DNA of 64,000 nt. It comes from Phycisphaerales bacterium (GTDB lineage Bacteria > Planctomycetota > Phycisphaerae > UBA1845). Numbering within the stretch: position 1 is the stretch's first letter; each line of letters opens with the position of its first letter. Where the stretch lies: positions 149,450 to 213,449 of the forward strand of contig JACKHG010000007.1 of NCBI GenBank assembly GCA_020639115.1, in the 5' to 3' direction. A program made the translations under genes and the position numbers. The notes under the pieces are model-generated. The model saw nothing but the letters and a program-made list of their open reading frames with translations. It had not been told where the DNA came from and ran no database searches. Shown piece after piece: positions 34,929-43,838 of this stretch.

Positions 34929-36131
34929 TCACCTGCCCAAGAGGCGATCGAAGACGGCACCCGCGGCTTGCCCCTGCGCGACCTGCGCCTGCGCCGTCGA
35001 CAGCCGTGCAGCCAACTGCGCCACCTGCTCCGCCGTATAGCCTTGGAATTGCGCGGCGAGCAGGAGGTACTCCTGCCAGCGGTCCGGTTGATCCCGTACC
35101 TCCGCGGTTAGCGCGCTCCAGGTGGCGGGTGTAAGCCGCGGCTCCGGCAGCAATTCATCGAACGCCGCCCGGCGGCGTTCGAAGTCGGCGAGATCGACAT
35201 GCTCCGCCAGACGGTTGGGTTCGACCCAATCATGTCCATCCCAGCGCAGCGAAACCGACGGTGATGTGACCATCCAGGTTCCCGGTACAACGTCGAAGCG
35301 TTGAAGCAGATCCGACGGTTCCTGCAGCGGGAGCCACCAGAGGAAGTCCACCGTGTACTTCGGAGCATCGACGCCGGGGGCCGGCTGCACGACGAACGTC
35401 CCGTTCCCCTGGCGGACCAGGCGCTCACGCGCGGAGTCGAAGACAACGCGCGCCAGTCGTCCGCGTTCATCATAGGTCGAGGTGCTACGCGCCGACTTCA
35501 CGGCTTGGCCAATCGCCACCGTGGGATCGGAGACTTCGAAGCAGCTCTCCATCAGCAGATAGTGCGGCTCGGCTTTCTTGAGCTGCAGCACGATCGAACG
35601 TCGACCGGTCTGCATGAGCGTGACTTCGGCGCGGACTTCGACGGCGTCGCCCCGGTCGGTCAACGAGATCCAATGCCAATCGGGCCCGCTGAGCCACGCC
35701 TTGACGTCGGTGGCGAAGGCCCACTGGGGAATCGGTAGCAGGCCAAGATACTCCGGTTGATAGCAGAGCATTGTCGGAGCCGCCCACGTGCGCTTCAGGC
35801 TGACCGCATGATCGATGCCCGCGTAGTATGTGTGGGTGGCGGGGACGAACATCGTCTTGAACATCTGGTATCCGTCGGCCACCGTGCCATCGTTACTGGG
35901 CGCCACCGTTCCGGTGCGATCGCCACGATGTTCGGTGTAGAAGTTGCCGTTGGCGTACGCGGAGTAATAGTAATTCTCCCGATCAGGACTGACGACCCGC
36001 CAGAGGACTTCGCCATCCCGCTCACGCTGCGCCACCGCCGACAGAACGGCGTCGCGCGGATTGGCGATGTCGGCCAGCGCGGGGCTCAGCAATCCAAGGG
36101 TCAACAACAGAGAGAGTGCTTTGTGTCTCAT
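34929..36131 (-). CDS. Exported protein of unknown function
   Basis: This 400-residue protein starts at an ATG at 36131 behind AAAGGA; the longer frame from 36155 is less likely. The signal peptide is residues 1-21 (MRHKALSLLLTLGLLSPALA). The mature part is soluble and contains VLWRVVSPDRENYYYSAYANG, SPDWHWISLTDRGDAVEV and VDFLWWLPLQEPSDLLQRF. It has no recognised domain and may belong to a planctomycete-specific group. The 163-residue cysteine-rich ORF ends 46 nt upstream on the same strand. Confidence 0.55.
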   Translation of the reverse strand: MRHKALSLLLTLGLLSPALADIANPRDAVLSAVAQRERDGEVLWRVVSPDRENYYYSAYANGNFYTEHRGDRTGTVAPSNDGTVADGYQMFKTMFVPATHTYYAGIDHAVSLKRTWAAPTMLCYQPEYLGLLPIPQWAFATDVKAWLSGPDWHWISLTDRGDAVEVRAEVTLMQTGRRSIVLQLKKAEPHYLLMESCFEVSDPTVAIGQAVKSARSTSTYDERGRLARVVFDSARERLVRQGNGTFVVQPAPGVDAPKYTVDFLWWLPLQEPSDLLQRFDVVPGTWMVTSPSVSLRWDGHDWVEPNRLAEHVDLADFERRRAAFDELLPEPRLTPATWSALTAEVRDQPDRWQEYLLLAAQFQGYTAEQVAQLAARLSTAQAQVAQGQAAGAVFDRLLGR

Positions 36132-36177
36132 AACGGTCCTTTCTGCGATGACCATTCAGGCAGGAATCGCCCTCGGG

Positions 36178-36669
36178 CTACGAGGGTACGCATGATTCGG
36201 TCGTCTCCTCGGGAATCTCATCTGGCACGACAGAAAGGGAAGGTCCATGTATGCATGTCGTGTCAGAACTACCCCAAGTGTTGCACGCGACGGGAACGCC
36301 GTTCTCATCGAGGCCCCACTCGATGCAGCACAGTGCATGCCCACAGGTGGCGAGGTAGCAGCACTCACCGACGCAATAAAGTTCGCACGCGACGCTATAC
36401 GCACAACTCCGTTGTCGTCCGGACTTTTCCCAGCAGGTTGCCGTGCCTTCCCCCAGATCATCGCACCCAAAGGGGCCCTCGAGGTATTCATATGCCGGTC
36501 CGGTGCACGCGTTCCCCCAACAGACGCATGTGCCGCCTGCCGGGCAAGTCGGATCGAAATTATAAACATCATGATTGCAGCAGCACGATGTCTCGGAGCA
36601 AATACTGTTGATAGTGCCACACCAAATTGGTTGGATGCCAAATGAGACCAGCGTAGTTGAGAGTGTCAA
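36178..36669 (-). CDS. Cysteine-rich small protein (22 Cys in 163 residues)
   Basis: This open frame begins at a TTG at 36669 with no good ribosome site; no in-frame ATG exists before the upstream TAG. Cysteines make up about 13.5% of residues and come in clusters (SETSCCCNHD, CVCWGNAC, VGECCYLATCGHALCC). The region before the first cysteine (ILTLSTTLVSFGIQ, including codons upstream of the TTG) is hydrophobic and could be a degraded or unusually started signal peptide. No zinc-finger spacing was recognised; many disulfides after export are more likely. The codon content is less GC-rich than its neighbours. It could be real, truncated, or a remnant. Confidence 0.45.
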   Translation of the reverse strand: MTLSTTLVSFGIQPIWCGTINSICSETSCCCNHDVYNFDPTCPAGGTCVCWGNACTGPAYEYLEGPFGCDDLGEGTATCWEKSGRQRSCAYSVACELYCVGECCYLATCGHALCCIEWGLDENGVPVACNTWGSSDTTCIHGPSLSVVPDEIPEETTESCVPS

Positions 36670-37220
36670 AATGACATTGATTATGTCAGTTACTCGACTA
36701 GTACAATTGTCGCGGAACCGCTAGACCGGCAAGTATGCAGAATTCACTCGAACAGCCTAATTGGACAAGACTTGGACGTCAACGAGATTCGCGGGAGTTC
36801 TCGACTTTCTTGCGCGGCGAGTGGCCTCTGGTCCGCGGCGGCTTCCGTCGTTGTGGGGTAAGCACCCCAGCAAACATGAAGTGGGGGCGTAGACTGCCAG
36901 ACCAGTTATGTCGCGCCCGAGCTTCGCGGGATCCCGCGATAAATCCATCCGGGTCACCAACTCGCGTGCTCGCGGAAGAGAAAACCACCTGCAGCCGGGT
37001 GGTTGCTCGTTCCGCGGTGCGGACCGTCGGGAACCTCCAGGTATTCGACCCGCGACGCAATTCTGCGCCGCCTAGTAAATTTCCATGCCTTTTCCTGGGC
37101 GGCGGACGTCGCGTGCATTGTACCGCGGAATAAGTGAGAAAGTGAGAAAGTGAGAAAGTGAAAATGCGGAGGTGCCCGGAGGGAGCCACACGTCGGCGCG
37201 TGATGTCTGAGCCATAGGGA
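36670..37220. other. Intergenic region with a short tandem repeat
   Basis: About 550 bases have no supported gene. The plus-strand 132-residue frame at 36735 lacks homology-like features and was not called. GTGAGAAA repeats at 37134-37164 are listed separately. The base composition is less GC-rich near 36600-36730. Confidence 0.4.
37134..37164. repeat. 8-bp tandem repeat (GTGAGAAA, three and a half copies)
   Basis: GTGAGAAA occurs at 37134, 37142 and 37150, followed by GTGAAAA. Similar short tandem spacers occur elsewhere in the window (63841-63876 and 63907-63934). Confidence 0.9.
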
Positions 37221-38375
37221 TTACGACCGGGTCGTGACCTGAATTTGCCAATTGCGGTTGAGGCTCGAGAGCGTGCGGGCGAGGCTGCTGGCCGCGAGCG
37301 GCGTGGTGGAGAGCACCGCGGCGGGCTTGTCCGGCTGGAGGATCTCGACGCTCGCCATGGCCCGGTCGGCCTCGATGTCCAGCGTGCCGTTCTGGGTCAG
37401 GGCGTACTCGCGCAGGGCGGCGTACTTCTTGTAGATCAACCGGCGGTCGGTGAGGACCAGGCCGGCGGTCCCGCGCTCCGTGCGGTCGAAGTCGCGGTCG
37501 GCGAAGAAGCCGAGGAAGCGTTCGCCGCCCTGGGGGTGGTACCACTGGTTGATGCGGATGCGGACGCCCGCGGCGAGCGCCTTCCACTGGTTGTCCTTGC
37601 GCTGCCGGCTGGCGACGAGCAGCTTCTGATACCCCGGCGTGCCGCGCCCGCCGTTGTTGCGGTAAAACTCAAGCGCGATCGTGGGGTGCGCGATGATCAG
37701 GCGGCAGCGTTCGTCGGGCCCCTCGCCCGTCACCCGGCCGCGGACAGCCCCCGGAACGCTGCACTGCGGACAGATGGCGTAGGGGATCGGCTCCTTGAAC
37801 GGCGGCGGCAGCGTGTTGAGCGGTTCGAGCGCGTTGAACCAGTCGAGGCCGTGGGTCTCCATGAGCAGCTTGAGGATGCGGTGGGTGCGCGTCTCCGTCT
37901 CGCTGATCAGCGCGGCGTCGGACGGCGGCACCTTCTCGAGCCAGAGCACGTAGTGCAGCTCGAGATCCTCGCGGCTGAGACACTGGGCGCAGCGGTGCGG
38001 GAACGAGCAGCGCAGGTCGCGGTCGCGCAGGTCAGCCGGGGCGAACGAGAAGTACGCTCCGTCCTCCGCGAGTTCCTCGAAGTCCACCCGGGGCTGGTCG
38101 GGCGGCGGCGGATGCACCCAGCCGTTGTGCGCGGGCACCTGCGTGGCGGCGTTGAAGCGGTACCCCACGACCCCGGTGCCCCCGAGCACGCTGCTGGCCG
38201 ACGGGTCGTCGTCCGTGACCCACCCGAAGATCGTCTCGTCGTCGATCGGCGGCTCTTCGAGCAGCTTGAAGGTCTGGCCGCACTTGCGGCAGCGGGCGTG
38301 CGCACCGATGTTGGACCGGTCGACGCGGTACTTCTGCGAACAGGAGGGGCACACTGCTACAACGGCGTCCGCCAT
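37221..38375 (-). CDS. MJ0042-type zinc-ribbon protein of unknown function
   Basis: This 384-residue soluble protein starts at an ATG at 38375 (GGAGCG upstream). The N-terminus is a zinc ribbon of the MJ0042 type, VCPSCSQKYRVDRSNIGAHA then RCRKCGQTFKL, a common feature of planctomycete proteins. Further cysteine pairs (HRCAQCLSREDL; AICPQCSVPG) lie in the middle. The rest includes TAGLVLTDRRLIYKKYAALRE, which resembles PH-like or bPH domain segments. No transmembrane helix is evident. Its role is unknown. It is transcribed away from the cytidylate kinase gene. Confidence 0.7.
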   Translation of the reverse strand: MADAVVAVCPSCSQKYRVDRSNIGAHARCRKCGQTFKLLEEPPIDDETIFGWVTDDDPSASSVLGGTGVVGYRFNAATQVPAHNGWVHPPPPDQPRVDFEELAEDGAYFSFAPADLRDRDLRCSFPHRCAQCLSREDLELHYVLWLEKVPPSDAALISETETRTHRILKLLMETHGLDWFNALEPLNTLPPPFKEPIPYAICPQCSVPGAVRGRVTGEGPDERCRLIIAHPTIALEFYRNNGGRGTPGYQKLLVASRQRKDNQWKALAAGVRIRINQWYHPQGGERFLGFFADRDFDRTERGTAGLVLTDRRLIYKKYAALREYALTQNGTLDIEADRAMASVEILQPDKPAAVLSTTPLAASSLARTLSSLNRNWQIQVTTRS

Positions 38376-38670
38376 GACGCGCTCCGGCTCGAAGATCTGG
38401 ACAGGCGCCCACCCGGTGGACTTGCGCACGGACCGCGGGCAGTTGAGCTACTGAAGATTCACAAGATCGGCCGTCGTGCACACGCCGGTTTGACGCACCC
38501 GCACACCGCCAGCCTGAACAGGCTGACACACCACACCCCTCCGTTTATAGCCCCGGCGCGCGCGGGGGTCAACAGTTGGATCGTTCGGTGGCGCCGGAGG
38601 TTAGGTGTCCGCGAATCATCGTTCAATTGCGTCTTGAAGACGCTCGAAAACGGCATACAATCGCCGGCGT
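38376..38670. other. Divergent intergenic region between zinc-ribbon gene and cmk
   Basis: About 295 bases. It holds the cmk promoter (38634-38661). No promoter was clearly recognised for the minus-strand gene. Confidence 0.35.
38634..38661 (+). promoter_or_regulatory. Sigma-70-like promoter for cmk, apparently leaderless
   Basis: TTGAAG at 38634-38639 and TACAAT at 38656-38661 are separated by 16 bases. The cmk ATG is at 38671, nine bases after the -10 box, about where transcription would begin. No ribosome binding site is visible, so the mRNA is probably leaderless or nearly so. Confidence 0.65.
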
Positions 38671-39336
38671 ATGATCATCACCATCGACGGACCTGCTGGC
38701 TCGGGCAAATCCACCGCCGCGCGCAAACTGGCTGCTCATCTTCAGATCCCGTATCTCGATACGGGCGCGATGTACCGCGCGCTGGCTTACCTGGCGGTGA
38801 AGGACAACATCGACCTGGACGACGGCCCGGCGCTGCTGGAAATGACGCGATCCGCGAAGCTCGACCTCGACTGCGGACCCACGCACACCCGCGTGCGCGT
38901 CAACGGCGAGGACGTGAGCGAGGCGATCCGCACGATGGAGGTCAGCCGCGCGACCTCGCCCATCGCGCGGACGCAGGGCATCCGCGACCTGCTCGTCGGC
39001 AAGCAGCGCGAACTCGGCTACGAACTCGGCTCGTTCGTCACTGAAGGCCGCGACCAGGGCAGCGTGGTCTTCGCGAACGCCGACGTGCACTTCGTCGTCG
39101 ACGCCGACCTGGACTGCCGGGCGGTGCGCCGCTGGCAGGAACTGCGTGCGGACGGCGAAGACGTCGACCTCGAGGAGGTCCGCGCCAACCTCGCGGCCCG
39201 CGACGCGAACGACGCCAAACAGTGGGCGCCCCTGCTTGTGCCCGGCAAGGCGATCCGCATCGACACCAGCCACATGACCATCCGCGAGGTCGTGGCGTGC
39301 CTCGTGGAACACGTCCACGAGACGATTGGGAAGTGA
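38671..39336 (+). CDS. cmk: Cytidylate kinase
   Basis: This 221-residue (d)CMP kinase makes CDP from CMP and ATP for nucleic acid and phospholipid synthesis. The P-loop GPAGSGKST is at residues 7-15, followed by LDTGAMYRALA (~31-41), the NMP-binding motif. VNGEDVSEAIRTMEVSRATSPIA and VTEGRDQGSVVFANADV (the Arg-Asp-Gly-like motif) fit the family. Size is typical (about 220-230). The start lacks a ribosome site and lies right after a promoter. No rpsA or other partner follows; the next gene is a histidine kinase after a 323-base spacer. Confidence 0.95.
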   Translation: MIITIDGPAGSGKSTAARKLAAHLQIPYLDTGAMYRALAYLAVKDNIDLDDGPALLEMTRSAKLDLDCGPTHTRVRVNGEDVSEAIRTMEVSRATSPIARTQGIRDLLVGKQRELGYELGSFVTEGRDQGSVVFANADVHFVVDADLDCRAVRRWQELRADGEDVDLEEVRANLAARDANDAKQWAPLLVPGKAIRIDTSHMTIREVVACLVEHVHETIGK

Positions 39337-39659
39337 GGGAAGCTGTCAGCGTTCAGCTTTCAGCGATCAGCCAGACAATTCGGGCGTGCGGTGTACCGCT
39401 GGGTCCTCGTGATCACGCCATAAGGATGCGCGTTCAGCCGCGGGCGCAGATTCTGCGCTTCGGGCTGCGGTGCGTTCCGTTCACGCCACAGGCGCGTTGC
39501 GATTTCGCATCATTTCGATGAAACGGGCCCGAGGCGTAGCCGATAGAGCCAGCGGCGGTGCACGGTGCTGGCGACGGGGTCGCCGGTGCGCCGCTGGATT
39601 GCCTGCAGGACGCGGCGCCGGGGGCGACGCCTCCGGCGGGATGCACCGTTGCCATCGCT
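39337..39659. other. Spacer between cmk and the histidine kinase
   Basis: It begins with a copy of a 30-bp repeat (39342-39371) that recurs inverted after the response regulator. The rest has no recognised gene or promoter. The histidine kinase ATG at 39660 has no visible ribosome site. Confidence 0.4.
39342..39371 (+). repeat. 30-bp imperfect inverted repeat, left copy
   Basis: A TCAGC-rich 30-mer, matching the reverse complement of 42361-42390 at 27 of 30 positions. The pair encloses the two-component system genes. Confidence 0.8.
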
Positions 39660-40787
39660 ATGACGCTAGCACACGAGTTGTCGGTACTGGAGGGGTGTTC
39701 GCTGGCGGACCTCACGGCCGTTGCGGACCTGTTGCCGGTCGGGCTGATCGTGCTCGACGAGCAGCTGGTGGTCCTGCACCGCAACCAGGCGGCGGAGGGG
39801 CTGTTCGGAGCGGAGGAGGACTGGGTCGGGTTGTGGTCCAAGCGAGTGCCGGCGCCGGGTGGCCAGTCCTGGTCGCAGGTGCTGGCGAACGCGCTGGCGC
39901 AGAACGTCGCGGCGCAGTTCGCCGGCGTGCGCTATGCAGCCGCTGACGACGAGGCGCGCACGCTGAACGTGGGTATTGCGCGGCTCGACTGTGGCAAGCG
40001 GCGCGTGCTGGCTGTGCTGGTCGCGGACGCGACGTACGAGGCGGAGTTGGCCCGGCGGCTGGCGGCGACGGAGAACCTGGCTGCCGTGGGTCGGCTGGCG
40101 GCACGGGTCGCCCACGAGCTGAATAATCCGCTGGACGGCACGCTGCGCTACGTGGGGCTCGCGCTGCGGGTCCTGGCCTCGGGCGAGGCCGCGGGTGCGG
40201 ATCGCGACGCGGTCGTGCGTGTCGAGGGTTATCTCGACCAGGTGCGCGAGGGGCTGCTGCGCATGACGCGGATCGTCGCGGACCTGCTGGCCTTTTCGCG
40301 CAACGCGCCGGCGATCCACGAGAACGGCAACATCAACCGCGTGGTGGAGGAGGCGCTCAACGGCCTCGCCCACCTGGCGGATGGGAATCGCGTCGCGATC
40401 ATGGCGGATTTCCACGACGACCCGCAGATGCCGGCGATCGAGGGGACGCGGCTGTACCAGGTGTGCAGCAACCTGATCCGCAACGCGCTCGACGCGATGC
40501 CGGAGGGCGGGCGGCTCACCGTGCGGACGGGCATCGTCGAGCGGCAGGTGGTGATCCGCATCGAGGATACCGGCGCGGGGTTGCCGGACACGGTGGAGCG
40601 GGTGTTCGAGCCGTTCTACACGACGAAGGAGGCGGGCAAGGGCACGGGGCTGGGCCTGGCGATCTGCCGCGAGTACATCGCGCAGCTCGGCGGACGGATA
40701 TCGGCGGACAACGTGCCGGCGGGCGGTGCGGTATTTACCGTACGGATTCCGGTTTCGGCGTGCAAGCCGCCGGTCGGGGCACACTGA
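39660..40787 (+). CDS. PAS-domain sensor histidine kinase (NtrB-like)
   Basis: This soluble kinase has 375 residues and no transmembrane helix. A PAS-like segment covers about residues 12-130 (LLPVGLIVLDEQLVVLHRNQ). HisKA follows, with the phosphorylated His in GRLAARVAHELNNPLDGTLR. HATPase motifs are N box NLIRNALDAMPEGG, G1 IEDTGAGLPD, F box FEPFYTTKEAGKGTGLGLAI and a last Gly loop. This is the NtrB-type cytoplasmic kinase layout. The response regulator starts 25 bases downstream, so they form a pair. The start is uncertain; an ORF start at 39558 would add 34 unrelated residues. Confidence 0.9.
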   Translation: MTLAHELSVLEGCSLADLTAVADLLPVGLIVLDEQLVVLHRNQAAEGLFGAEEDWVGLWSKRVPAPGGQSWSQVLANALAQNVAAQFAGVRYAAADDEARTLNVGIARLDCGKRRVLAVLVADATYEAELARRLAATENLAAVGRLAARVAHELNNPLDGTLRYVGLALRVLASGEAAGADRDAVVRVEGYLDQVREGLLRMTRIVADLLAFSRNAPAIHENGNINRVVEEALNGLAHLADGNRVAIMADFHDDPQMPAIEGTRLYQVCSNLIRNALDAMPEGGRLTVRTGIVERQVVIRIEDTGAGLPDTVERVFEPFYTTKEAGKGTGLGLAICREYIAQLGGRISADNVPAGGAVFTVRIPVSACKPPVGAH

Positions 40788-40812
40788 ATCGAACGGAAGA
40801 GAGAGAACGCAC

Positions 40813-42204
40813 GTGGGCAGTGAAAAACCGCGTATTCTGATCATCGACGACGACCGGATCATCCTCGATTCGCTCTGCGAACTGCTGCGCCTCGAGGGGT
40901 ACGAGGTCGAGGGGGCGACGAAACTGGCCACCGGCATGGCCGCGCTGGCGCGGGGCGCGTTCCACGTCGCCATCAGCGACATCAACATGCCCGGCGGCGA
41001 CGGCTTCGAACTGCTGCGCACGCTCCGGCAGCGCTGGCCGCAGACCGTGGTGATCATGATCACCGGGTACGGCACGATCGAAAGTGCGGTCGAGGCGATC
41101 AAGCTCGGCGCGTACGACTACCTGACCAAGCCGATCATCGACGACGAAATCCGGCTCGTCGTCGAGCGGGCGCTGCACCAGCAGGCCCTCATCCAGGAAA
41201 ACCAGACGCTCAAGAAACGGCTCGAGGAACGCTACGGCCTCGACAGCATCGTCGGCCACGACCACCAGATGCAGAAAGTCTACGACCTGATCGAGGCGGT
41301 CGCGCCGTCGAAGGTCACCGTGCTCGTGCAGGGCGAGTCGGGCACCGGCAAGTCGCTGGTGGCGCGGGTGATTCACCATCGCAGCCACCGCGCGGACAAG
41401 CCGCTCGTGGAGGTCGCGTGCGGTGCGATCCCCGAGTCGCTGCTGGAGAGCGAGCTGTTCGGCCACGTGAAGGGCGCGTTCACCGGCGCGGTCGCGGACA
41501 AGGTCGGCAAGTTCAAGGCCGCCGACGGCGGAACGCTCTTTCTGGACGAGATCGCGACGGCCTCACCGGCGCTGCAGGTGAAGCTGCTCCGCGCCGTGCA
41601 GGAGATGCAGTTCGAGCCGGTGGGCAGCTACAAGACCGAGAAGGTGGACGTGCGGCTCGTGCTCGCGACGAACAAGGACCTGGAGAGCGAGGTCCGCGCT
41701 GGGAATTTCCGAGAGGACCTCTACTACCGCATCAACGTGGTCAACATCAACCTGCCGCCGCTGTGCGAGAGGCTCGGGGACATTCCCCTGCTGGCCGGGC
41801 GCTTCCTGGTCAAGTACGTGACCGAGTCGGGGCGGCCGATCGACGGCTTCACCGAGGACGCGCTCGGGTGCATGCAGCGGTACCACTGGCCGGGCAACGT
41901 GCGCGAACTCGAGAACGTGGTCGAGCGGGCGGTGGTGCTCGCGCGCGGCCGGCAGATCGACGTCGACGACCTGCCGCCGAAGCTCATCGAGCAGGCGAGC
42001 ACCGTGCGCTACGACGTGACGTTCGCGCCGACGTCGCTGAAGAAGGCGCTGGAGGGCCCGGAGAAGGCGGTGATCGAAGCGGCGCTGCGCGCCAACGGCT
42101 GGAACCGCCAGGCGACCGCGGAGACGCTCGAGATCAACCGCACGACGCTCTACAAGAAGATGAAGCGCTACGGCCTGGAGGGCGAGACCGCGGGCCGCCG
42201 GTGA
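40813..42204 (+). CDS. Sigma-54-dependent response regulator (NtrC-like)
   Basis: This 463-residue response regulator starts at GTG 40813 behind GGAAGAGAGAG. The receiver domain (IIDDDRIILDSL, AISDINMPGGDGFELL with the phospho-Asp, MITGYGT, YDYLTKP) is followed by an AAA+ domain: Walker A GESGTGKS, the sigma-54 contact loop ELFGHVKGAFTGA, Walker B GTLFLDEI, and WPGNVRELENVVERAV. The C-terminus is a Fis-type helix-turn-helix (ALRANGWNRQATAETLEINRTTLYKKMKRYGL). It probably activates sigma-54 promoters on signal from the adjacent kinase. Targets are unknown. Confidence 0.95.
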   Translation: MGSEKPRILIIDDDRIILDSLCELLRLEGYEVEGATKLATGMAALARGAFHVAISDINMPGGDGFELLRTLRQRWPQTVVIMITGYGTIESAVEAIKLGAYDYLTKPIIDDEIRLVVERALHQQALIQENQTLKKRLEERYGLDSIVGHDHQMQKVYDLIEAVAPSKVTVLVQGESGTGKSLVARVIHHRSHRADKPLVEVACGAIPESLLESELFGHVKGAFTGAVADKVGKFKAADGGTLFLDEIATASPALQVKLLRAVQEMQFEPVGSYKTEKVDVRLVLATNKDLESEVRAGNFREDLYYRINVVNINLPPLCERLGDIPLLAGRFLVKYVTESGRPIDGFTEDALGCMQRYHWPGNVRELENVVERAVVLARGRQIDVDDLPPKLIEQASTVRYDVTFAPTSLKKALEGPEKAVIEAALRANGWNRQATAETLEINRTTLYKKMKRYGLEGETAGRR

Positions 42205-42279
42205 ACGGAAATCGGTGCAAGGATCAACGCAGGGGACCTTTGGTAAGGCACATCGCGGCGAGCGGTGCGCCGGCAAAGC

Positions 42280-42332
42280 ACTGCTCAAGAGCAGTGGCAC
42301 ACCCGAACATTGCCCAAGAGCATTGGCACACC
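42280..42332. repeat. Two copies of a 24-bp hairpin-containing repeat (29-bp period)
   Basis: The units at 42280-42303 and 42309-42332 share CAAGAGCA and TGGCACACC. The first contains CACTGCTC AA GAGCAGTG, a strong palindrome (42279-42296). It could act as a transcription terminator without a T run, or be a REP-like element. Confidence 0.6.
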
Positions 42333-42360
42333 GAAGCGAATTACGGTCCGCTACATCCTG

Positions 42361-42390
42361 GCTGATAGCTGAAAGCTGATCGCTGACCGC
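42361..42390 (-). repeat. 30-bp imperfect inverted repeat, right copy
   Basis: Reverse-complement match (27 of 30) to 39342-39371. It ends directly beside the stop of the downstream minus-strand gene at 42391. Confidence 0.8.
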
Positions 42391-43818
42391 TCAATACTCA
42401 ATCGCGCGGCCGGACTTGGAGATCTGCACGCGGGCGGCCACCGGGCGCTGAAATTCCCAATCGCGGCGCGCTTCCTCCAGCAGCGTGCCGAGGCGGCGCT
42501 CGAGCCGGCCGGCAAAGCGCTGCGTGCCGTCCACGTGGATGGTCACGTCCTCACCAAGGTCGACGAGCCCGTCGCTCAGCAGCACGTCGATCCGGTCGCA
42601 GCGGCCGGTGTCGATGCGGACCGCCTGCCCCGCCACGCTGCCGCCGAGGAACGCGAGCTTCTCGGTGAGGACCGCGCGAATGGCCTCTTCCGGCGTCTCC
42701 TTCTCCCCCGGGGAAATCACAATGCTCTGGGCCGTCCACGGGTCGCCCGTGAAACGCGTCTGCCGCAGCCAGCCGATCCGGCCCTGCTCCGGATAGCGGA
42801 AACGCAGGGCCACCTGGTGCGGGGCAGCCGGCCGCCGTGCGTCGAGAAACCGCGTGAGCACGTCCGCGTCGGGTACGATCCCGTCGGTGTTGGCGTCGGG
42901 CAGTTCGAACGCCCGCAGCGGCACGTCGAGGTGCTCGGCGCGGGCCGCCATGTAACGGTTCCAACCCGCCACGCCGCCCAGCACCGTCGCGCCGGGCTCG
43001 GGATGAAATTTCTCGAGGTCCTCCGCGCCGAAGACCGCGAAGACCGGCGTGTTCGTCAGGTTGGGCAGAAACAGATCAGCCGACTCCGCCCCAGTCTCGA
43101 GCGCGCACGCCCCCGCCAGCGGCATCACGGCTGCGAAGGCGTCCGGGTCGAGCAGCCCCAGGCTGAACGCCGCGTGCGCGCCCGCGCCGTAACCGGTCAA
43201 CAGGATGCGGTTCGTGTCGAGGTGGTAGCGCCGCTTGAGCACGTCGAGCAGGTTGAGCGGGTCGTTGGCAGCCGCTTGGCCGTCGCTGAACCACACGCCC
43301 TCCAGGCCCTCGACCGCCGCGACGATCATTCGGTCGCGACGCTCGCTCGCCAGCATCGCCAGCAGGCCCGTGAACTGCTCGGCGTCGCGGCCGCGATCCG
43401 GGATCCCCAACAGCAGCGGGTAGGCGTGCCCCGGGTCGTAATGCGCGGGTACCCGCACCTGCACAACCGCCGTCGGACTGCCGCCGCGGCCAGGGTGGGG
43501 CATCCGCACCTCGACCTTCTCGACGCCGGACGGATGCTGATCCCACAACTTCACCTTGGGCAGGGCGTCCGCGACCCGGTCGAAGGTCACCTCGGGATAG
43601 CCGGCGATCTTGCCCTGGGCCTCGCGCCGGGTCCGGAGGTCCTTGGCCTTAAAATACGTCTCCAGCAGGCCGACAAGCTCGGCGTCGTCAGCCCCTTCCG
43701 GCGACGGCGCGGCCTCGGGGCTCGGGCTCGGGGCCGGCGACGGCGTCTGGGCTGTCGCCAACCCGGCGATCAGCAGGCTGAGCAGGTACGCGAGCCGGAG
43801 GATGCGGGTGGATGCCAT
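42391..43818 (-). CDS. Exported alpha/beta hydrolase-like protein, serine missing
   Basis: This 475-residue protein has a signal peptide at 1-23 (LAYLLSLLIAGLATAQ), then a Pro-rich linker. An alpha/beta hydrolase fold is suggested by AHYDPGHAYPLLLGIPDRG and the order RYHLDTNRILLTGYGAGAHAAFSLGL, but the expected GxSxG elbow reads GYGAG, with Gly where the catalytic Ser should be. The C-terminal ~150 residues are a beta-rich domain (VRIDTGRCDRIDVLLSDGLVDLGEDVTIHVDG). It is probably a non-catalytic or diverged member; an alternative nucleophile cannot be excluded. It is transcribed together with the upstream lipoprotein (20-nt gap). Confidence 0.65.
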   Translation of the reverse strand: MASTRILRLAYLLSLLIAGLATAQTPSPAPSPSPEAAPSPEGADDAELVGLLETYFKAKDLRTRREAQGKIAGYPEVTFDRVADALPKVKLWDQHPSGVEKVEVRMPHPGRGGSPTAVVQVRVPAHYDPGHAYPLLLGIPDRGRDAEQFTGLLAMLASERRDRMIVAAVEGLEGVWFSDGQAAANDPLNLLDVLKRRYHLDTNRILLTGYGAGAHAAFSLGLLDPDAFAAVMPLAGACALETGAESADLFLPNLTNTPVFAVFGAEDLEKFHPEPGATVLGGVAGWNRYMAARAEHLDVPLRAFELPDANTDGIVPDADVLTRFLDARRPAAPHQVALRFRYPEQGRIGWLRQTRFTGDPWTAQSIVISPGEKETPEEAIRAVLTEKLAFLGGSVAGQAVRIDTGRCDRIDVLLSDGLVDLGEDVTIHVDGTQRFAGRLERRLGTLLEEARRDWEFQRPVAARVQISKSGRAIEY

Positions 43819-43838
43819 GACAGTACCTTGGGCAGGGT

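Noticed and set aside
36735..37133. Plus-strand 132-residue frame
   Set aside because: It has no homology-like features or ribosome site and its composition matches non-coding spacer.
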